A DNA stretch of 64,000 bases from an uncultured Pirellulaceae bacterium (lineage in GTDB: Bacteria > Planctomycetota > Planctomycetia > Pirellulales > Pirellulaceae), in assembly GCA_937929805.1 (NCBI GenBank), contig CALFUT010000004.1, positions 1 through 64,000 of the forward strand, read 5' to 3'. Below are positions 32,907 to 42,914 of this stretch, in pieces (position 1 is the first letter of the stretch; every line of letters begins with the position of its first letter). The notes under the pieces are model-generated. The model did no database searches. It was not told where the DNA came from and was given only the letters and a program-made list of their open reading frames with translations. The position numbers and the translations under genes are program-made.

Positions 32907-34949
32907 ATGTCAATCCTATTTTACTTGATTGCCAGCTTGGCCATTTCTCTTTCGATCAAGCCAAAAGGATTGACTCAGCTTTGTACCACGACCTTGATTG
33001 CTTTCGCAGCGATGATTCTGCTGGGCGGTTACGCAACCAGCTGGACGGATCAGTTGGGGAACGTGAACGCGTGGTTGCTCTGTTCGGTTGTCTGCCTTAA
33101 CGTCAGTCTCGCTGCCGCAAAAATGAGCGGCGTGAACCCTAGGCGTCAGCTTGGCGAGACCTTTAAAGCTGTCGCATTCAAAGTAATGGCGTTCAGAGTT
33201 GCCCATCGTAACAAGGACTTTATGGTTCGGCTTTGCGGTGCTTTGCTGATCGCATTCGTATTGATTCAGGTGGCTCAAATCGCATCTTGTCTGGTGCCGA
33301 CGTGCCACTACGACAGTCTGTCGTACATCATGCCACGCATGGCTCAATACGTGCAGCAGAACAATCTGGACTTTTATGAAAGCAACTTTCTTGCTCAGAC
33401 AGTTCATTTCAAGAATGCGACGATCCTGCAGATCTTTGCGTTTTTAAGCACGGATCGAAACGAGTCGATGGTGCAAATGGTCGCTTTCGTCAGCAGCATC
33501 CTTGCGACGCTAAGTGTATTTGGAATCGCACGAACCCTGTGGAAGAACGAGGTTGCCGCGTTATCGTCTGCTCTGATCTTTTCGATGTTTGTTAACAATT
33601 TGCTGATCGCGGTGACTCCTCAATTGGATATGCCGATCACCGGCGCGATCGGGGCCGCGACTTTCTTCTTGACCTGTTTTTTCGAAGAGCGAAATCTCAA
33701 ATGGGTGCCATTCGCTTGTCTTGCAGCGGCCATTGCATTCGGGATCAAGGCAAGCGCATTACTATTAGCACCTAGCCTTGGGCTAATTGGTTTGTTCTGT
33801 CTGTGGCGAATCTATCAAGCGGATGGACTTAAAAAGGCGACTGCCGGGTTTGGGTTGGCTTCCGCTTCCACGGTCATCTGTGCTGCATTGTTTATGTTGC
33901 CAGCGGGATACGCCGAAAACGAAGAACGGTACTCGCACCTGATGGGGCCTGAAGGATGGCGTAAGCACCACGAGCTTACCGATGTCACGCCAACTGAACG
34001 CTTGGTGGTCGGCACGGAAAACATGGTCAGATACGGTTTGCATTTTATCAGCTTTGAGGGAATGCCTGAACAGTTCGAGTATGTCCAGTTGGCGATAAGA
34101 GCACCTATCTCATGGTTGTTCAACACTATCGGCATCGATGTTCACTCGCAGAAACATGTTCGCCAACCTTTCGACGTCAGGCATTTTCCCGTTTTGTCTC
34201 CCGACGGATCATATTGGGGACCGGCAACGTTACTTTTTGTCTTGCCGGCAGTTGTTGTTGGATTGATGCGTTATCGAAAACAACGACTTGTGGTTGCGCT
34301 CACGATCGCCGGAGGACTGTATTTTGTCTGCCAATCGTACTCAAGTCAGTACGATCCGTGGCGAGGCCGTTCTTTCACCAGCCTTGGCATCTTTCTTGGT
34401 CCCATGATCGGCTGTTTGTTCCTTGAACGAATCGGACAACTGAAGGTGTCCCTAAATCACCGCTCACGAGTGCTGCTGACGATTGCGACGGCCATGATCT
34501 TAGTATCCGCTCTGACCGTGACGGTCAAGCGATCCAAGCACACGTCGAGAGGGTGGGCAAAAAGTGGTGATCGCGTCGGATTCATCAATCGAAGTTTTTC
34601 TGTCTATGCCGATCGGTTTCGTAAGTACGAGTCACTGGTTCCGCCCGGATCAACCGTCTTGATGTCACGTAGAACCAGCCACGAGCAGCATTACCTGGTG
34701 TATGGCGAAAAATTGAATCGCCGAGTTGTCTTCGACGAGTCAGCCGCAGACGGAAAAACGATTGACTTCAAGATCATCGCAAGCAAGTTCGAAAAGCCGT
34801 TATCAACCGATATCCCGTTGGATGAAGTGGACAGCCCCAGTTTTGACGGTAGATGGTACTTGCGGCCGCTCGCTGCCGATCAGCAAGACGCAGATCGATT
34901 TGCTTCGCGAAACTCTTCAAGCGTGGCCCGCTCGACAGAAAATAGGTGA
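32907..34949 (+). CDS. Glycosyltransferase family 39-like membrane protein
   Basis: About 680 residues from ATG 32907 (TTG 32871 is an upstream alternative). Some 11-12 transmembrane helices and a long soluble C-terminus. After the first cluster of helices there is an extracytoplasmic loop with HYDSLSYIMPRMAQYVQ, whose placement recalls the DD/DE acceptor loop of polyprenol-phosphate-dependent GT-C enzymes. Such enzymes take a mannosyl- or arabinosyl-phosphoprenol donor. It is followed at 9 bp by an SDR epimerase and then a DPM1-like GT2, which could make the lipid-linked donor; the three form an operon for protein or lipid glycosylation. Confidence 0.7.
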   Translation: MSILFYLIASLAISLSIKPKGLTQLCTTTLIAFAAMILLGGYATSWTDQLGNVNAWLLCSVVCLNVSLAAAKMSGVNPRRQLGETFKAVAFKVMAFRVAHRNKDFMVRLCGALLIAFVLIQVAQIASCLVPTCHYDSLSYIMPRMAQYVQQNNLDFYESNFLAQTVHFKNATILQIFAFLSTDRNESMVQMVAFVSSILATLSVFGIARTLWKNEVAALSSALIFSMFVNNLLIAVTPQLDMPITGAIGAATFFLTCFFEERNLKWVPFACLAAAIAFGIKASALLLAPSLGLIGLFCLWRIYQADGLKKATAGFGLASASTVICAALFMLPAGYAENEERYSHLMGPEGWRKHHELTDVTPTERLVVGTENMVRYGLHFISFEGMPEQFEYVQLAIRAPISWLFNTIGIDVHSQKHVRQPFDVRHFPVLSPDGSYWGPATLLFVLPAVVVGLMRYRKQRLVVALTIAGGLYFVCQSYSSQYDPWRGRSFTSLGIFLGPMIGCLFLERIGQLKVSLNHRSRVLLTIATAMILVSALTVTVKRSKHTSRGWAKSGDRVGFINRSFSVYADRFRKYESLVPPGSTVLMSRRTSHEQHYLVYGEKLNRRVVFDESAADGKTIDFKIIASKFEKPLSTDIPLDEVDSPSFDGRWYLRPLAADQQDADRFASRNSSSVARSTENR

Positions 34950-34958
34950 GATCAGGTT

Positions 34959-36038
34959 ATGAAAATTCTGATTACAGGTGCATGCGGATTTGTTGGCATG
35001 CGGGTCGCGAAGTACCTCGCCAATGCTTTTGCCGGTTCCGGACGCTCGCTTGAGTTACTCGGCATCGATAATTTTTCTCGGCCGGGTAGCGAGCTAAATC
35101 GCAATGAGTTTTCCAAAATCGGCGGTCGTCTTTTTCACGGCGATCTTCGGATGGCAAGTGATTTGGACGCGATCCCACGTGTTGATTGGATGATTGATGC
35201 TGCCGCCAATCCCAGCGTGCTGGCCGGTGTCGATGGCCGCACCAGCAGTCGGCAAATCATCCAGCACAATCTTGAGTCCACGATCAACATGCTGGAGTAC
35301 TGCAAGACTCATTCAGCAGGATTTGCGCTGATTAGTACCAGTCGCGTTTACTCGATACAAGCATTGAGCCAGATCCCGATCGTGGAGCACAAAAACGGAT
35401 ACGCAGTCAACGTGTTCGAGAGCCTGCCGCAGGGGCTGTCCGCCAAAGGAATCGCGGAAGACTTTTCGACCTCAGCGCCGATTTCACTCTATGGCTCCAG
35501 CAAACTAGCAGCCGAAGCACTTGCTGTTGAATACGGGGCTGCGTTTGATTTTCCAGTTTGGGTTAATCGCTGCGGGATCCTTGCCGGTGCAGGGCAATTT
35601 GGACGCCCGGATCAAGGGATTTTGAGCTACTGGATTAATTCGTACTGTCAGCAGAAGCCGCTGCGGTACATCGGTTTTAACGGTCTGGGCTACCAAACGC
35701 GGGATTGTTTGCACCCGGACGACTTGTCAGCACTCATGATTCAGCAAATGAGCAGCAACGACGACTCGCACGACAGGGTTTTCAATCTTGGTGGCGGAGT
35801 CGATTCGACATTTTCGTTGGCCCAGCTTTCCGATTGGTGTGCGGACAGATTCGGACACCGGAAAATCGATTCGGAACCCGAGCAACGAAGGTTTGACATT
35901 CCGTGGTTGGTCATGGACTCAAGCAAGGCACGGCAGCGTTGGGGTTGGTCGCCCAAGATCAGCCGTCAACAAATCTTCGAAGAGATCGCCTCGCACGCGA
36001 GCGCTAATTCAGAATGGTTGGAGGTGTCGGCGGCATGA
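34959..36038 (+). CDS. NAD-dependent sugar epimerase (CDP-paratose 2-epimerase-like)
   Basis: 359 residues. The Rossmann dinucleotide motif GACGFVG is at 7-13; the SDR catalytic pair is YGSSK (Tyr and Lys), and Ser/Thr of STSRVYS. Sequence segments such as GIAEDFSTSAPISLYGSSKLA and VNRCGILAGAGQFGRPDQGI resemble CDP-paratose/tyvelose epimerases. The product is a nucleotide sugar for the adjacent glycosyltransferases. It overlaps the next gene by four bases. Confidence 0.83.
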   Translation: MKILITGACGFVGMRVAKYLANAFAGSGRSLELLGIDNFSRPGSELNRNEFSKIGGRLFHGDLRMASDLDAIPRVDWMIDAAANPSVLAGVDGRTSSRQIIQHNLESTINMLEYCKTHSAGFALISTSRVYSIQALSQIPIVEHKNGYAVNVFESLPQGLSAKGIAEDFSTSAPISLYGSSKLAAEALAVEYGAAFDFPVWVNRCGILAGAGQFGRPDQGILSYWINSYCQQKPLRYIGFNGLGYQTRDCLHPDDLSALMIQQMSSNDDSHDRVFNLGGGVDSTFSLAQLSDWCADRFGHRKIDSEPEQRRFDIPWLVMDSSKARQRWGWSPKISRQQIFEEIASHASANSEWLEVSAA

Positions 36039-36904
36039 GGCTCCCGTTCTTCAAACCAGCACCTAACTCAAAGCCCACCGTGCTTTCTGATGCCGCACGT
36101 GCTCAGGCGACGCCGTTGGAGCGCCTTTCGATTGTGATCCCTGCCAAGGATGAGGAGGGTTGCATTCGTTCAACCGTCGAACACCTGCATCTGGAATTAT
36201 CTTTGAATGGCATCCCGCACGAAATTCTCGTCGTGGATGACCACAGCACCGATGCGACGTTGGAAATCTTGAATGATGTTTCGGAACGCATCCCCGAGGT
36301 TGTTCCCGTTCAAAACAAAGGTCTGGGAGGCTTTGGGCGGGCGATTATTTGTGGCTTACGGCAATTCAAGGGCGACGCAGTTGTCATCATGATGGCTGAC
36401 GAATCAGACGATGCTCGTGATGTCGTGCGCTATTGGGACCTGCTGTGTGAAGGTCACGACTGTGTGTTTGGCAGCCGCTTCACCAAAGGCGGTGGTGTGA
36501 TTGACTATCCGTGGTTGAAATTGCAGTTGAACCGTATCGCCAACACGTTCGTCAGGATTCTGTTTGGCTATTCGTTGAACGACACGACCAACGCGTTCAA
36601 AGGGTATCGCCGCTCTGTCATTGAAGGTTGCGGCCCCTTCCTTGCGGCTCATTTTAACTTGACGGTCGAACTACCTTTGAAAGCCATCGTGCGAGGCTAC
36701 TCGTGGACGGTGATTCCGATCACGTGGCAAAATCGAAGAACTGGGATTGCGAAACTGAAAATCAAGGAAATGGGTAGCCGCTATCTTTTTATCTGCCTAT
36801 ACATGTGGTTGGAAAAGCACCTGACATCCGACGACTACTTGAAGTCGCGGCCAGTTCATTCGCAGCTTGATCCGGTGGAAACGAATGTTTCACGAGCCGC
36901 CTGA
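36035..36904 (+). CDS. DPM1-like family 2 glycosyltransferase
   Basis: 289 residues from ATG 36035, which overlaps the upstream stop and has a GGAGG site; an ATG 21 bp earlier is possible. LSIVIPAKDEEGCI begins the GT-A fold, VVDDHSTD holds the nucleotide-binding Asp, and MMADESDD lies at the DxD position. Further match to dolichol-phosphate mannosyltransferases: the RTGIAKLKI block and a basic C-terminus. One weak membrane segment near 245. The likely reaction is transfer of a sugar from a nucleotide donor to a polyprenyl phosphate, used by the GT39-like protein upstream. Confidence 0.82.
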   Translation: MRLPFFKPAPNSKPTVLSDAARAQATPLERLSIVIPAKDEEGCIRSTVEHLHLELSLNGIPHEILVVDDHSTDATLEILNDVSERIPEVVPVQNKGLGGFGRAIICGLRQFKGDAVVIMMADESDDARDVVRYWDLLCEGHDCVFGSRFTKGGGVIDYPWLKLQLNRIANTFVRILFGYSLNDTTNAFKGYRRSVIEGCGPFLAAHFNLTVELPLKAIVRGYSWTVIPITWQNRRTGIAKLKIKEMGSRYLFICLYMWLEKHLTSDDYLKSRPVHSQLDPVETNVSRAA

Positions 36905-36935
36905 TCGTCTGGTTAGACGTGTAACGCACTCGCGG

Positions 36936-37373
36936 TCATGCATTGTGCGGCGGACGGCGTTCCCAATGCTTGGCCAAGTGTTCCAGTAAACCGTCGATGG
37001 TTTTCTTCTGAATCTTGTGCGGTGGCGACCAAGGGTGCCACTCATAGCTCTCATGTTCGGTAACCACAATGTCAACATCACGAACCAGTTCGGCAAGGTA
37101 GACGATCAGCGTTTTCATGACCGGTTTATCGCCATACCGTTTCAGGTTAACCTCGTACTGGTGCTGGAACAGGAAATTGGTGTCGATGTTGATATCCGAT
37201 TCCGTGATCCCCGTTTCCTCAACCAGTTCGCGCAAGGCGGCTTCTTCGTCGGTTTCGCCCGGATCGATGTGACCTTTGGGAATGTCCCAACGGTCCACAT
37301 GCTTCATTAGCAAAACAGAATGCTCTGGCTGGCTGCGATAAATCAGAAAACCACACGATCTCGCAACTTGCAT
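36936..37373 (-). CDS. Nudix hydrolase (Ap4A hydrolase-like)
   Basis: 145 residues with an exact Nudix box: GHIDPGETDEEAALRELVEETG (G-x5-E-x7-REL-x-EE-x-G), split here as GHIDPGETDEEAALRE + LVEETGI. WDIPKGH precedes it, as in bis(5'-nucleosyl)-tetraphosphatases. Typical length. Such enzymes clear diadenosine polyphosphates or other nucleoside diphosphate derivatives. It is divergent from the cobalamin adenosyltransferase, with 70 bp between starts. Confidence 0.9.
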   Translation of the reverse strand: MQVARSCGFLIYRSQPEHSVLLMKHVDRWDIPKGHIDPGETDEEAALRELVEETGITESDINIDTNFLFQHQYEVNLKRYGDKPVMKTLIVYLAELVRDVDIVVTEHESYEWHPWSPPHKIQKKTIDGLLEHLAKHWERRPPHNA

Positions 37374-37443
37374 TTCAACCTCCGGTATCAGAATTTAGAC
37401 TCGCTAACTCTCACAGACGACCGTTTTCGGCTCGTTCGATTCC

Positions 37444-38010
37444 ATGAAAATTTATACTCGCACAGGTGACGATGGTGAAACCGGGCTGCTGGGGGGCCGG
37501 CGTGTTTCAAAGTCCCATCAAGTGATCGAAGTTTGTGGATCATTGGACGAAACAAACAGCTGGATTGGGTTGGTGCGGTGCGAACCACTTGATGATCGGA
37601 TTGAAGAACTGCTGACCCGAATACAAAGCCGTCTGTTTGACCTTGGCAGTCGGGTTGCGGCTTGCCTGACCGAATCCAGCCGCGCGGCGGATTTTCCGGC
37701 GGCTTGCGTCGCAGATCTGGAATCGGCGATTGACCATTGGGATTCCACCTTGAAACCTTTAGAAGCATTTATTCTGCCCAGCGGAAGCGAAGCGGGAAGC
37801 CGCTTGCACATGGCTCGGTCGGTCTGTCGTAGGACGGAGCGGCAGCTGGTTTCGTTGATGGAAATGCTCGATTCTCAGGAGCTGAAGTTGGAGATGATGT
37901 ACTTGAACCGGCTGTCCGACCTGTTATTTGTGTTGGCACGATCGGTCAATCAGATGGCCGGCAACCAAGAAACAAACTGGACTGCAAACCGGTTGAAAGG
38001 CTCGGACTGA
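37444..38010 (+). CDS. Cob(I)alamin adenosyltransferase, PduO type
   Basis: 188 residues. N-terminus MKIYTRTGDDGETGLLGGRR is the ATP-binding signature of PduO-type ATR; EVCGSLDETNSWIG follows, and SVCRRTERQL carries the conserved Arg pair. The protein forms trimers and converts cob(I)alamin to adenosylcobalamin. No B12 riboswitch was recognised upstream, and no B12 enzyme is adjacent. Confidence 0.93.
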   Translation: MKIYTRTGDDGETGLLGGRRVSKSHQVIEVCGSLDETNSWIGLVRCEPLDDRIEELLTRIQSRLFDLGSRVAACLTESSRAADFPAACVADLESAIDHWDSTLKPLEAFILPSGSEAGSRLHMARSVCRRTERQLVSLMEMLDSQELKLEMMYLNRLSDLLFVLARSVNQMAGNQETNWTANRLKGSD

Positions 38011-38124
38011 CCAATTCTCTCGGTCAGACCTCGCCATTACTGGGGGTTTAAGGGCAATTACTGAACAAGAATTACATTTAAGGTGCTCAACGAATAGATT
38101 TTTCGCCTCGTCCAACCGATGTGG

Positions 38125-38153
38125 GTGAGTAATTATCCCGCATGAGCTATAAT
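38125..38153 (+). promoter_or_regulatory. Candidate promoter for glnB
   Basis: A perfect -10 hexamer TATAAT (38148-38153) lies 17 bp after GTGAGT (38125-38130), a weak -35. It would give a leader of about 115 nt before the glnB ATG. No sigma-54 -24/-12 element was seen upstream of glnB. Confidence 0.4.
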
Positions 38154-38209
38154 TTGAGGGAACCGTTCACGGTGGTCGATTGGTCTGTTTCCAGTCGGTG
38201 GTTAGCTAA

Positions 38210-38617
<408 letters not shown>

Positions 38618-38720
38618 TGAAGGCTGCGTTGCGACTCTGCAACGTGCCCTAACCGTTTGCCATAGAAGCTGAGTCGTGAAGTTGGCTGTGATGACCACGT
38701 CAGCCACCGAGCGAAATAAG

Positions 38721-38776
38721 ATGCAGAGAATCGAATGACAACATTGACCACCTGTTGTTTTCGATTCCATCTGCAT
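38721..38776. repeat. Imperfect inverted repeat before glnD
   Basis: Left arm 38721-38743 (ATGCAGAGAATCGAATGACA plus ACA) pairs with right arm 38753-38776 with two or three mismatches and a 9-base loop. It would form a long hairpin of about 23 bp. There is no T run after it, so it may be a palindromic repeat element or a regulatory fold more than a terminator of glnB. Confidence 0.6.
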
Positions 38777-38910
38777 TGTCTCAGTTTATGGTTTAAAACA
38801 TTCAACGATCATGATTCGGTATCAAGAGCCGTTGTTAGGCATCCTGATTTTGAAGCATCTCATTTCGAGTCGTATTCGACTGGAAACTAAGATACGCGCT
38901 CGCCTTGTCT

Positions 38911-38951
38911 AAACCGTCGACCTCTGAAACCGTCGACCTCTGAAGCCGTCG
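38911..38951. repeat. 16-bp tandem repeat upstream of glnD
   Basis: Two exact copies of AAACCGTCGACCTCTG (38911-38926 and 38927-38942) and a partial third (38943-38951), ending 20 bp before the glnD start codon. It may be a recent slippage product or an operator; the sequence cannot tell which. Confidence 0.85.
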
Positions 38952-38970
38952 TTAACCGGGGAGCTATCCA

Positions 38971-41622
38971 ATGAATTACTCCAGCATTGGTATGCGACCG
39001 GCAGTGACCGCTGCGCGTCAACGTTGGGCGGAAGGCCGCGAGGAAATTCGCAAACTCCATAACGGAGGTGCGCCGGGACGGGTCGTTTGCCATCGCATGA
39101 GCGATTTGCTCGATGCGGTGTTGATTGATATCTACAACGCAGCGCTGCAAGACTATTCGGACAAACTTGCAACGCGAGTTTCCTTGGTTCTGCTGGGCGG
39201 CTGCGGTCGGCGAGACATCGCGCCGTGGTCGGATGTCGATTTGATGACGCTTTATCAGGGCACCCTGACGGACGAGGTGGTTGAATTCTCACGCCGGATT
39301 AGTCAGGACGTGACCGATTCTGGCATGCATCTTGGGTACAGTCTCCGTACGCCGCGCGAAGCCTGCTCGATGGCGTTGCAGGATGCCTATGTGCTGTCTT
39401 CGTTAACGGAGGCAAGGTACCTGTGTGGCAACGAACCGCTGGTGAAAAAATTTAAGCAACGATTCAAACGGATCGTTGGCCGCCGTGCAACCAGCATGAT
39501 TCGCGGCATTCTGGCTGCTCGGCAGGAAGAGCGTGTTGAGTTTGGTGAAACGGTTTATCTGTTGCGACCAAATATTAAAAAGTCACGCGGCGCGTTGCGG
39601 GATGTGCATTTGATTCGATGGCTTGGTTTTGTACGGCATGGTGTTACCGATCTCCAGCAACTGCTCGAAAGGGGCGGGATCTCAACGGCCGACACGAAGC
39701 AATTGAACGAGTCGACTGAGTTCTTGCTGAGGGTGCGAAACGAAATGCATTTTCACGCGGACAAGGCCGAGGACCTGTTGGGGCGGAACGAACAGGTACG
39801 GCTGGCTGAATTGTTCGGTTATTCCGGGTCCGATGCGTTGCTGTCCGTCGAGACATTCATGCGAGACTATTTTCGATATACCAGTCGCATTAGCTACATT
39901 TGCAATCACTTTGTTTCCAAAATGGTTGCTCGTAAACGCGGGCCTGCTTCAACCGTGCTGCAACCCCTGCTTGCGCAGCAAATTGACGACCACTATGTGA
40001 TCGGGCCGATGGAAATTGGTGTCAGGCCTTCGTCGATTGACGACGTTAAATCAGACCTCGAGCGAGTGCTGCACTTGATGCAATTGGCGTCATTGCACGG
40101 AAAAGATCTTGAGCATGACACGTGGATCGCGATTCGGCACGAGATGCTGAAGAATCCAGAAGTTGCTTTTACTCGCGAATGCGCCCAGCGGTTCATGGCG
40201 CTGTTGTCCGGAACGGCACGCTTGGCAGGTTTGTTGCGCCGGCTGCACGAAATGTTGGTTCTACAGAAAATCATTCCCGGATTCCAGCACGTGCGAGGGC
40301 TGTTGCAGTTCAACGAGTATCACAAGTACACAGTCGATGAACATTCTCTGCGTGCGGTGGCTGCTGCGTTAGATTTTCAGGATCAAAATTCTCAAGTCGG
40401 CCACGTTTATCGAAAGATCAAACGCAAGAACATTCTCCATTTGACGCTGCTGCTTCATGACTTAGGCAAAGGTTTTGAGGAAGACCACAGCGAAGTGGGG
40501 CGCCGAATTGCGGAGGAAACTGGAAAACGGTTTGGCCTATCGGATGATGACACGGCGGACATCATGTTTCTCGTGCACAATCATCTAGTGATGTCGCATC
40601 TGGCACTCCATCGAGACATCAATGACATGTCGTTGGTGGCTGAATTCGCGTCAAATCTTGGCTCGATGGAAATGTTGTCGATGCTCTATGTGCTAACGTG
40701 CGCGGATATCACCGCGGTCGGCCCGGGGGTTTTGACACCGTGGAAACAGGGGTTGCTAGATGATCTTTTTGTCAATGCTCGATCAGTTTTGACTGGAAAG
40801 AAAGGCCAAGCCGCGAAGTTGAGACTCGCGTCGTTCTATGACGAGGTGGCTGAGCAGGCTGAAAACGAGCCTACGTCAAAATGGCTGAAAGAAAAAGTTA
40901 CAGGTTTACCCAACAACTATTGTACGACGCACTCGCCCGAGATCGTTTCCGCTCAGCTACTGTTGATGCAAGGCATGACCAGCGAGAGTGTTTTTTGCTG
41001 GGTGAATCCCGTGCAGAATACTCGGCTGCACGAGGTTTGCGTTGGCAAAAAATTGAGGCCTCGTTCGGGCAACTTCTATAAATTGACGGGCCTGCTGATG
41101 TCGATGGGGCTGAGGATTCAGTCTGCTGATATCAAAATGATTGATGATGAAATTCTGTGGTATTGGTTTCAGTTTGAAGACAGCGAAAACCAGAACCCTT
41201 CTACCGCTCGATTGCAGGAGATCCGTCAAAGGAGTCTTGACCTGATCAACGGAGTGGAAGACGGTCCGCCCAAGTTCCGAAAAGTGTGGGGCGCTGAAAC
41301 GGATGAAAGCCGTGCCGCCCAGCTTTCACGTCCTAAAATTCAGGTGCGAATCAACAACGAAACGGCCAACAACGCGACGATTGTTGATGTCTTTGCCTAC
41401 GACAAGCTCGGTTTACTGTACCGGATTACCAAAAAGATCTACAAATTGGGATTGGACCTGCGTTTCGCTCGAGTTGCGACTTATGGGCATCAGGTCATCG
41501 ACGTGTTTTACGTGACGGACGCCGACGGAAACAAAATTCGCAACTTGAATCAGATTCAAATCATTAAGCAGGAGCTTTACGATACCGTGACCGACTTCCT
41601 CGCTTCGGAAGACGAAAGCTAA
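38971..41622 (+). CDS. glnD: [Protein-PII] uridylyltransferase / uridylyl-removing enzyme
   Basis: 883 residues in the GlnD domain order. Nucleotidyltransferase domain: LLGGCGRRDIAPWSDVDLMTLYQ (about 70-92) has G-x-R and the DxD metal pair. A central GlnE-like helical domain follows. The HD domain, KNILHLTLLLHDLGKGFEEDHSE (near 485-507), removes UMP. Two C-terminal ACT domains sense glutamine: ESVFCWVNP onward and TIVDVFAYDKLGLLYRI onward. Target is the PII protein encoded just upstream. Ribosome site GGGGAG. The following TPR gene begins 5 bp after its stop and may be co-transcribed. Confidence 0.93.
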   Translation: MNYSSIGMRPAVTAARQRWAEGREEIRKLHNGGAPGRVVCHRMSDLLDAVLIDIYNAALQDYSDKLATRVSLVLLGGCGRRDIAPWSDVDLMTLYQGTLTDEVVEFSRRISQDVTDSGMHLGYSLRTPREACSMALQDAYVLSSLTEARYLCGNEPLVKKFKQRFKRIVGRRATSMIRGILAARQEERVEFGETVYLLRPNIKKSRGALRDVHLIRWLGFVRHGVTDLQQLLERGGISTADTKQLNESTEFLLRVRNEMHFHADKAEDLLGRNEQVRLAELFGYSGSDALLSVETFMRDYFRYTSRISYICNHFVSKMVARKRGPASTVLQPLLAQQIDDHYVIGPMEIGVRPSSIDDVKSDLERVLHLMQLASLHGKDLEHDTWIAIRHEMLKNPEVAFTRECAQRFMALLSGTARLAGLLRRLHEMLVLQKIIPGFQHVRGLLQFNEYHKYTVDEHSLRAVAAALDFQDQNSQVGHVYRKIKRKNILHLTLLLHDLGKGFEEDHSEVGRRIAEETGKRFGLSDDDTADIMFLVHNHLVMSHLALHRDINDMSLVAEFASNLGSMEMLSMLYVLTCADITAVGPGVLTPWKQGLLDDLFVNARSVLTGKKGQAAKLRLASFYDEVAEQAENEPTSKWLKEKVTGLPNNYCTTHSPEIVSAQLLLMQGMTSESVFCWVNPVQNTRLHEVCVGKKLRPRSGNFYKLTGLLMSMGLRIQSADIKMIDDEILWYWFQFEDSENQNPSTARLQEIRQRSLDLINGVEDGPPKFRKVWGAETDESRAAQLSRPKIQVRINNETANNATIVDVFAYDKLGLLYRITKKIYKLGLDLRFARVATYGHQVIDVFYVTDADGNKIRNLNQIQIIKQELYDTVTDFLASEDES

Positions 41623-41627
41623 GCAAC

Positions 41628-42914
41628 ATGAATTCGTCTCGTGTACGAGAGAAATTTGACCATCCCGTTGCGACAGCGCTGACGCTAGTTTTTTTCGCGT
41701 GCTTGGTGCTGGTGCCGACACTGTTGCGATACGAGCCATTGAAATGGCAGGCCGCACACGCCATGGTGCAATACGAAAGAGGCGATCGTGACACCGCAAT
41801 TAAGTCGCTTCAACAGGCTGCTTCGAAACTGACAGGTGACCAGCACATCCAGTTCACACTGGTCGAGTGGTTGATCGAAAATGGGAGAGCTGACGAAGCG
41901 GTCGAACATTGCAATCGGCACCTTGAGCATGCCCCGGAGTCCGCTACATGGTTGAAATTCAGGCGCGAATCGGAGTGCGGTGCTGGAAATTTTCAAGCGG
42001 CGTGGCAGACACATCAGGAATTGAAACAGCTCAAAGCGCAAACGTTAAGTCGATCGGCAGAGGACCTCAATGAGCAAGCGTATTTTCGAGCGTTGGCCGG
42101 AAAGGATTTACCAATTGCGTGGACTGAGATCCAACAAGCGGTAGCCAAGGTTTCTTATGACTCTGGGGTCCCGGGCTTCGACGTGCCGTTGCCCAGCCAA
42201 GCGATCATTGCGGCCAGCTTGCTGTCCCGTCATGTTGAGGCTCAATCGAGTGTTTTGCCGCAGTTGCACCGACGCATCGGTGATGTGCGTAAAGCTCTGG
42301 AAGACCGAGAACGTTTGCTGGTGGATTCACTCGGGGAACTATCGAAAGAGTCGTTCCCGCTGAATGAAAGTCGCGAACTTTTACTCCAAGACAGACGCTC
42401 GACTGTCAATTTTCGCCGACAAGAATTGGCGTTTTTGATGGTTTGCAGAGCTCTATTGTTTGAAGATCTTGAGGATCACGATCGCTGTGATTCCGATCGC
42501 GTAGAAGTTTCTGAACTGGGATTTCAGCCGCAGACGGTTGCGGACATGCTTCCTGAGGATTCCCTTTGTCATCCCATCGCGACCAGAGCAATTGCTTACC
42601 TCGACACCCGTGCATTGGTTTTGACAAAAATGTTGTCGGACGATCTGGGGCGGCGGATCGACGATAGGTTGACCGGAAGCGACGCGTTGGCCGACTTAGA
42701 CATTTCGATTGCGGTGTGCGAAGTGATTGATCGCCAAATACTAAAATTAAAAGAATCGACTGCGCAAGAACTTAAACAATTTAGAAAGGTCTACGCGGCC
42801 GTGCTGCACCATCGAGTGATTGCCCACCGGAAATTTGGAAATGCCGAACAGGCTCAGTTGGATCGCGAGCGAATAAAGTCGCTGGGAGTCAACCCAGACG
42901 CGCACCTTTATTGA
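41628..42914 (+). CDS. TPR-like protein with N-terminal membrane anchor
   Basis: 428 residues, not recognised by name. One membrane helix (about 18-36) then tetratricopeptide-like helical repeats (near 44-115, e.g. MVQYERGDRDTAIKSLQQAA, and NGRADEAVEHCNRHL). The rest is helical and charged, perhaps more degenerate repeats. It begins 5 bp after glnD, so co-transcription is likely, but a role in nitrogen control has no support beyond position. Confidence 0.7.
   Translation: MNSSRVREKFDHPVATALTLVFFACLVLVPTLLRYEPLKWQAAHAMVQYERGDRDTAIKSLQQAASKLTGDQHIQFTLVEWLIENGRADEAVEHCNRHLEHAPESATWLKFRRESECGAGNFQAAWQTHQELKQLKAQTLSRSAEDLNEQAYFRALAGKDLPIAWTEIQQAVAKVSYDSGVPGFDVPLPSQAIIAASLLSRHVEAQSSVLPQLHRRIGDVRKALEDRERLLVDSLGELSKESFPLNESRELLLQDRRSTVNFRRQELAFLMVCRALLFEDLEDHDRCDSDRVEVSELGFQPQTVADMLPEDSLCHPIATRAIAYLDTRALVLTKMLSDDLGRRIDDRLTGSDALADLDISIAVCEVIDRQILKLKESTAQELKQFRKVYAAVLHHRVIAHRKFGNAEQAQLDRERIKSLGVNPDAHLY

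Larger units (their letters stand above)
38618..38970. other. glnB-glnD intergenic region with repeats
   Basis: 353 bp without a gene. It contains an imperfect inverted repeat (38721-38776) and a 16-bp tandem repeat (38911-38951), described separately, and the glnD ribosome site (GGGGAG near 38956). Confidence 0.6.

Noticed and set aside
37374-37443. Cobalamin riboswitch before the adenosyltransferase gene
   Set aside because: The gap is only 70 bp and shows no B12-box-like sequence.
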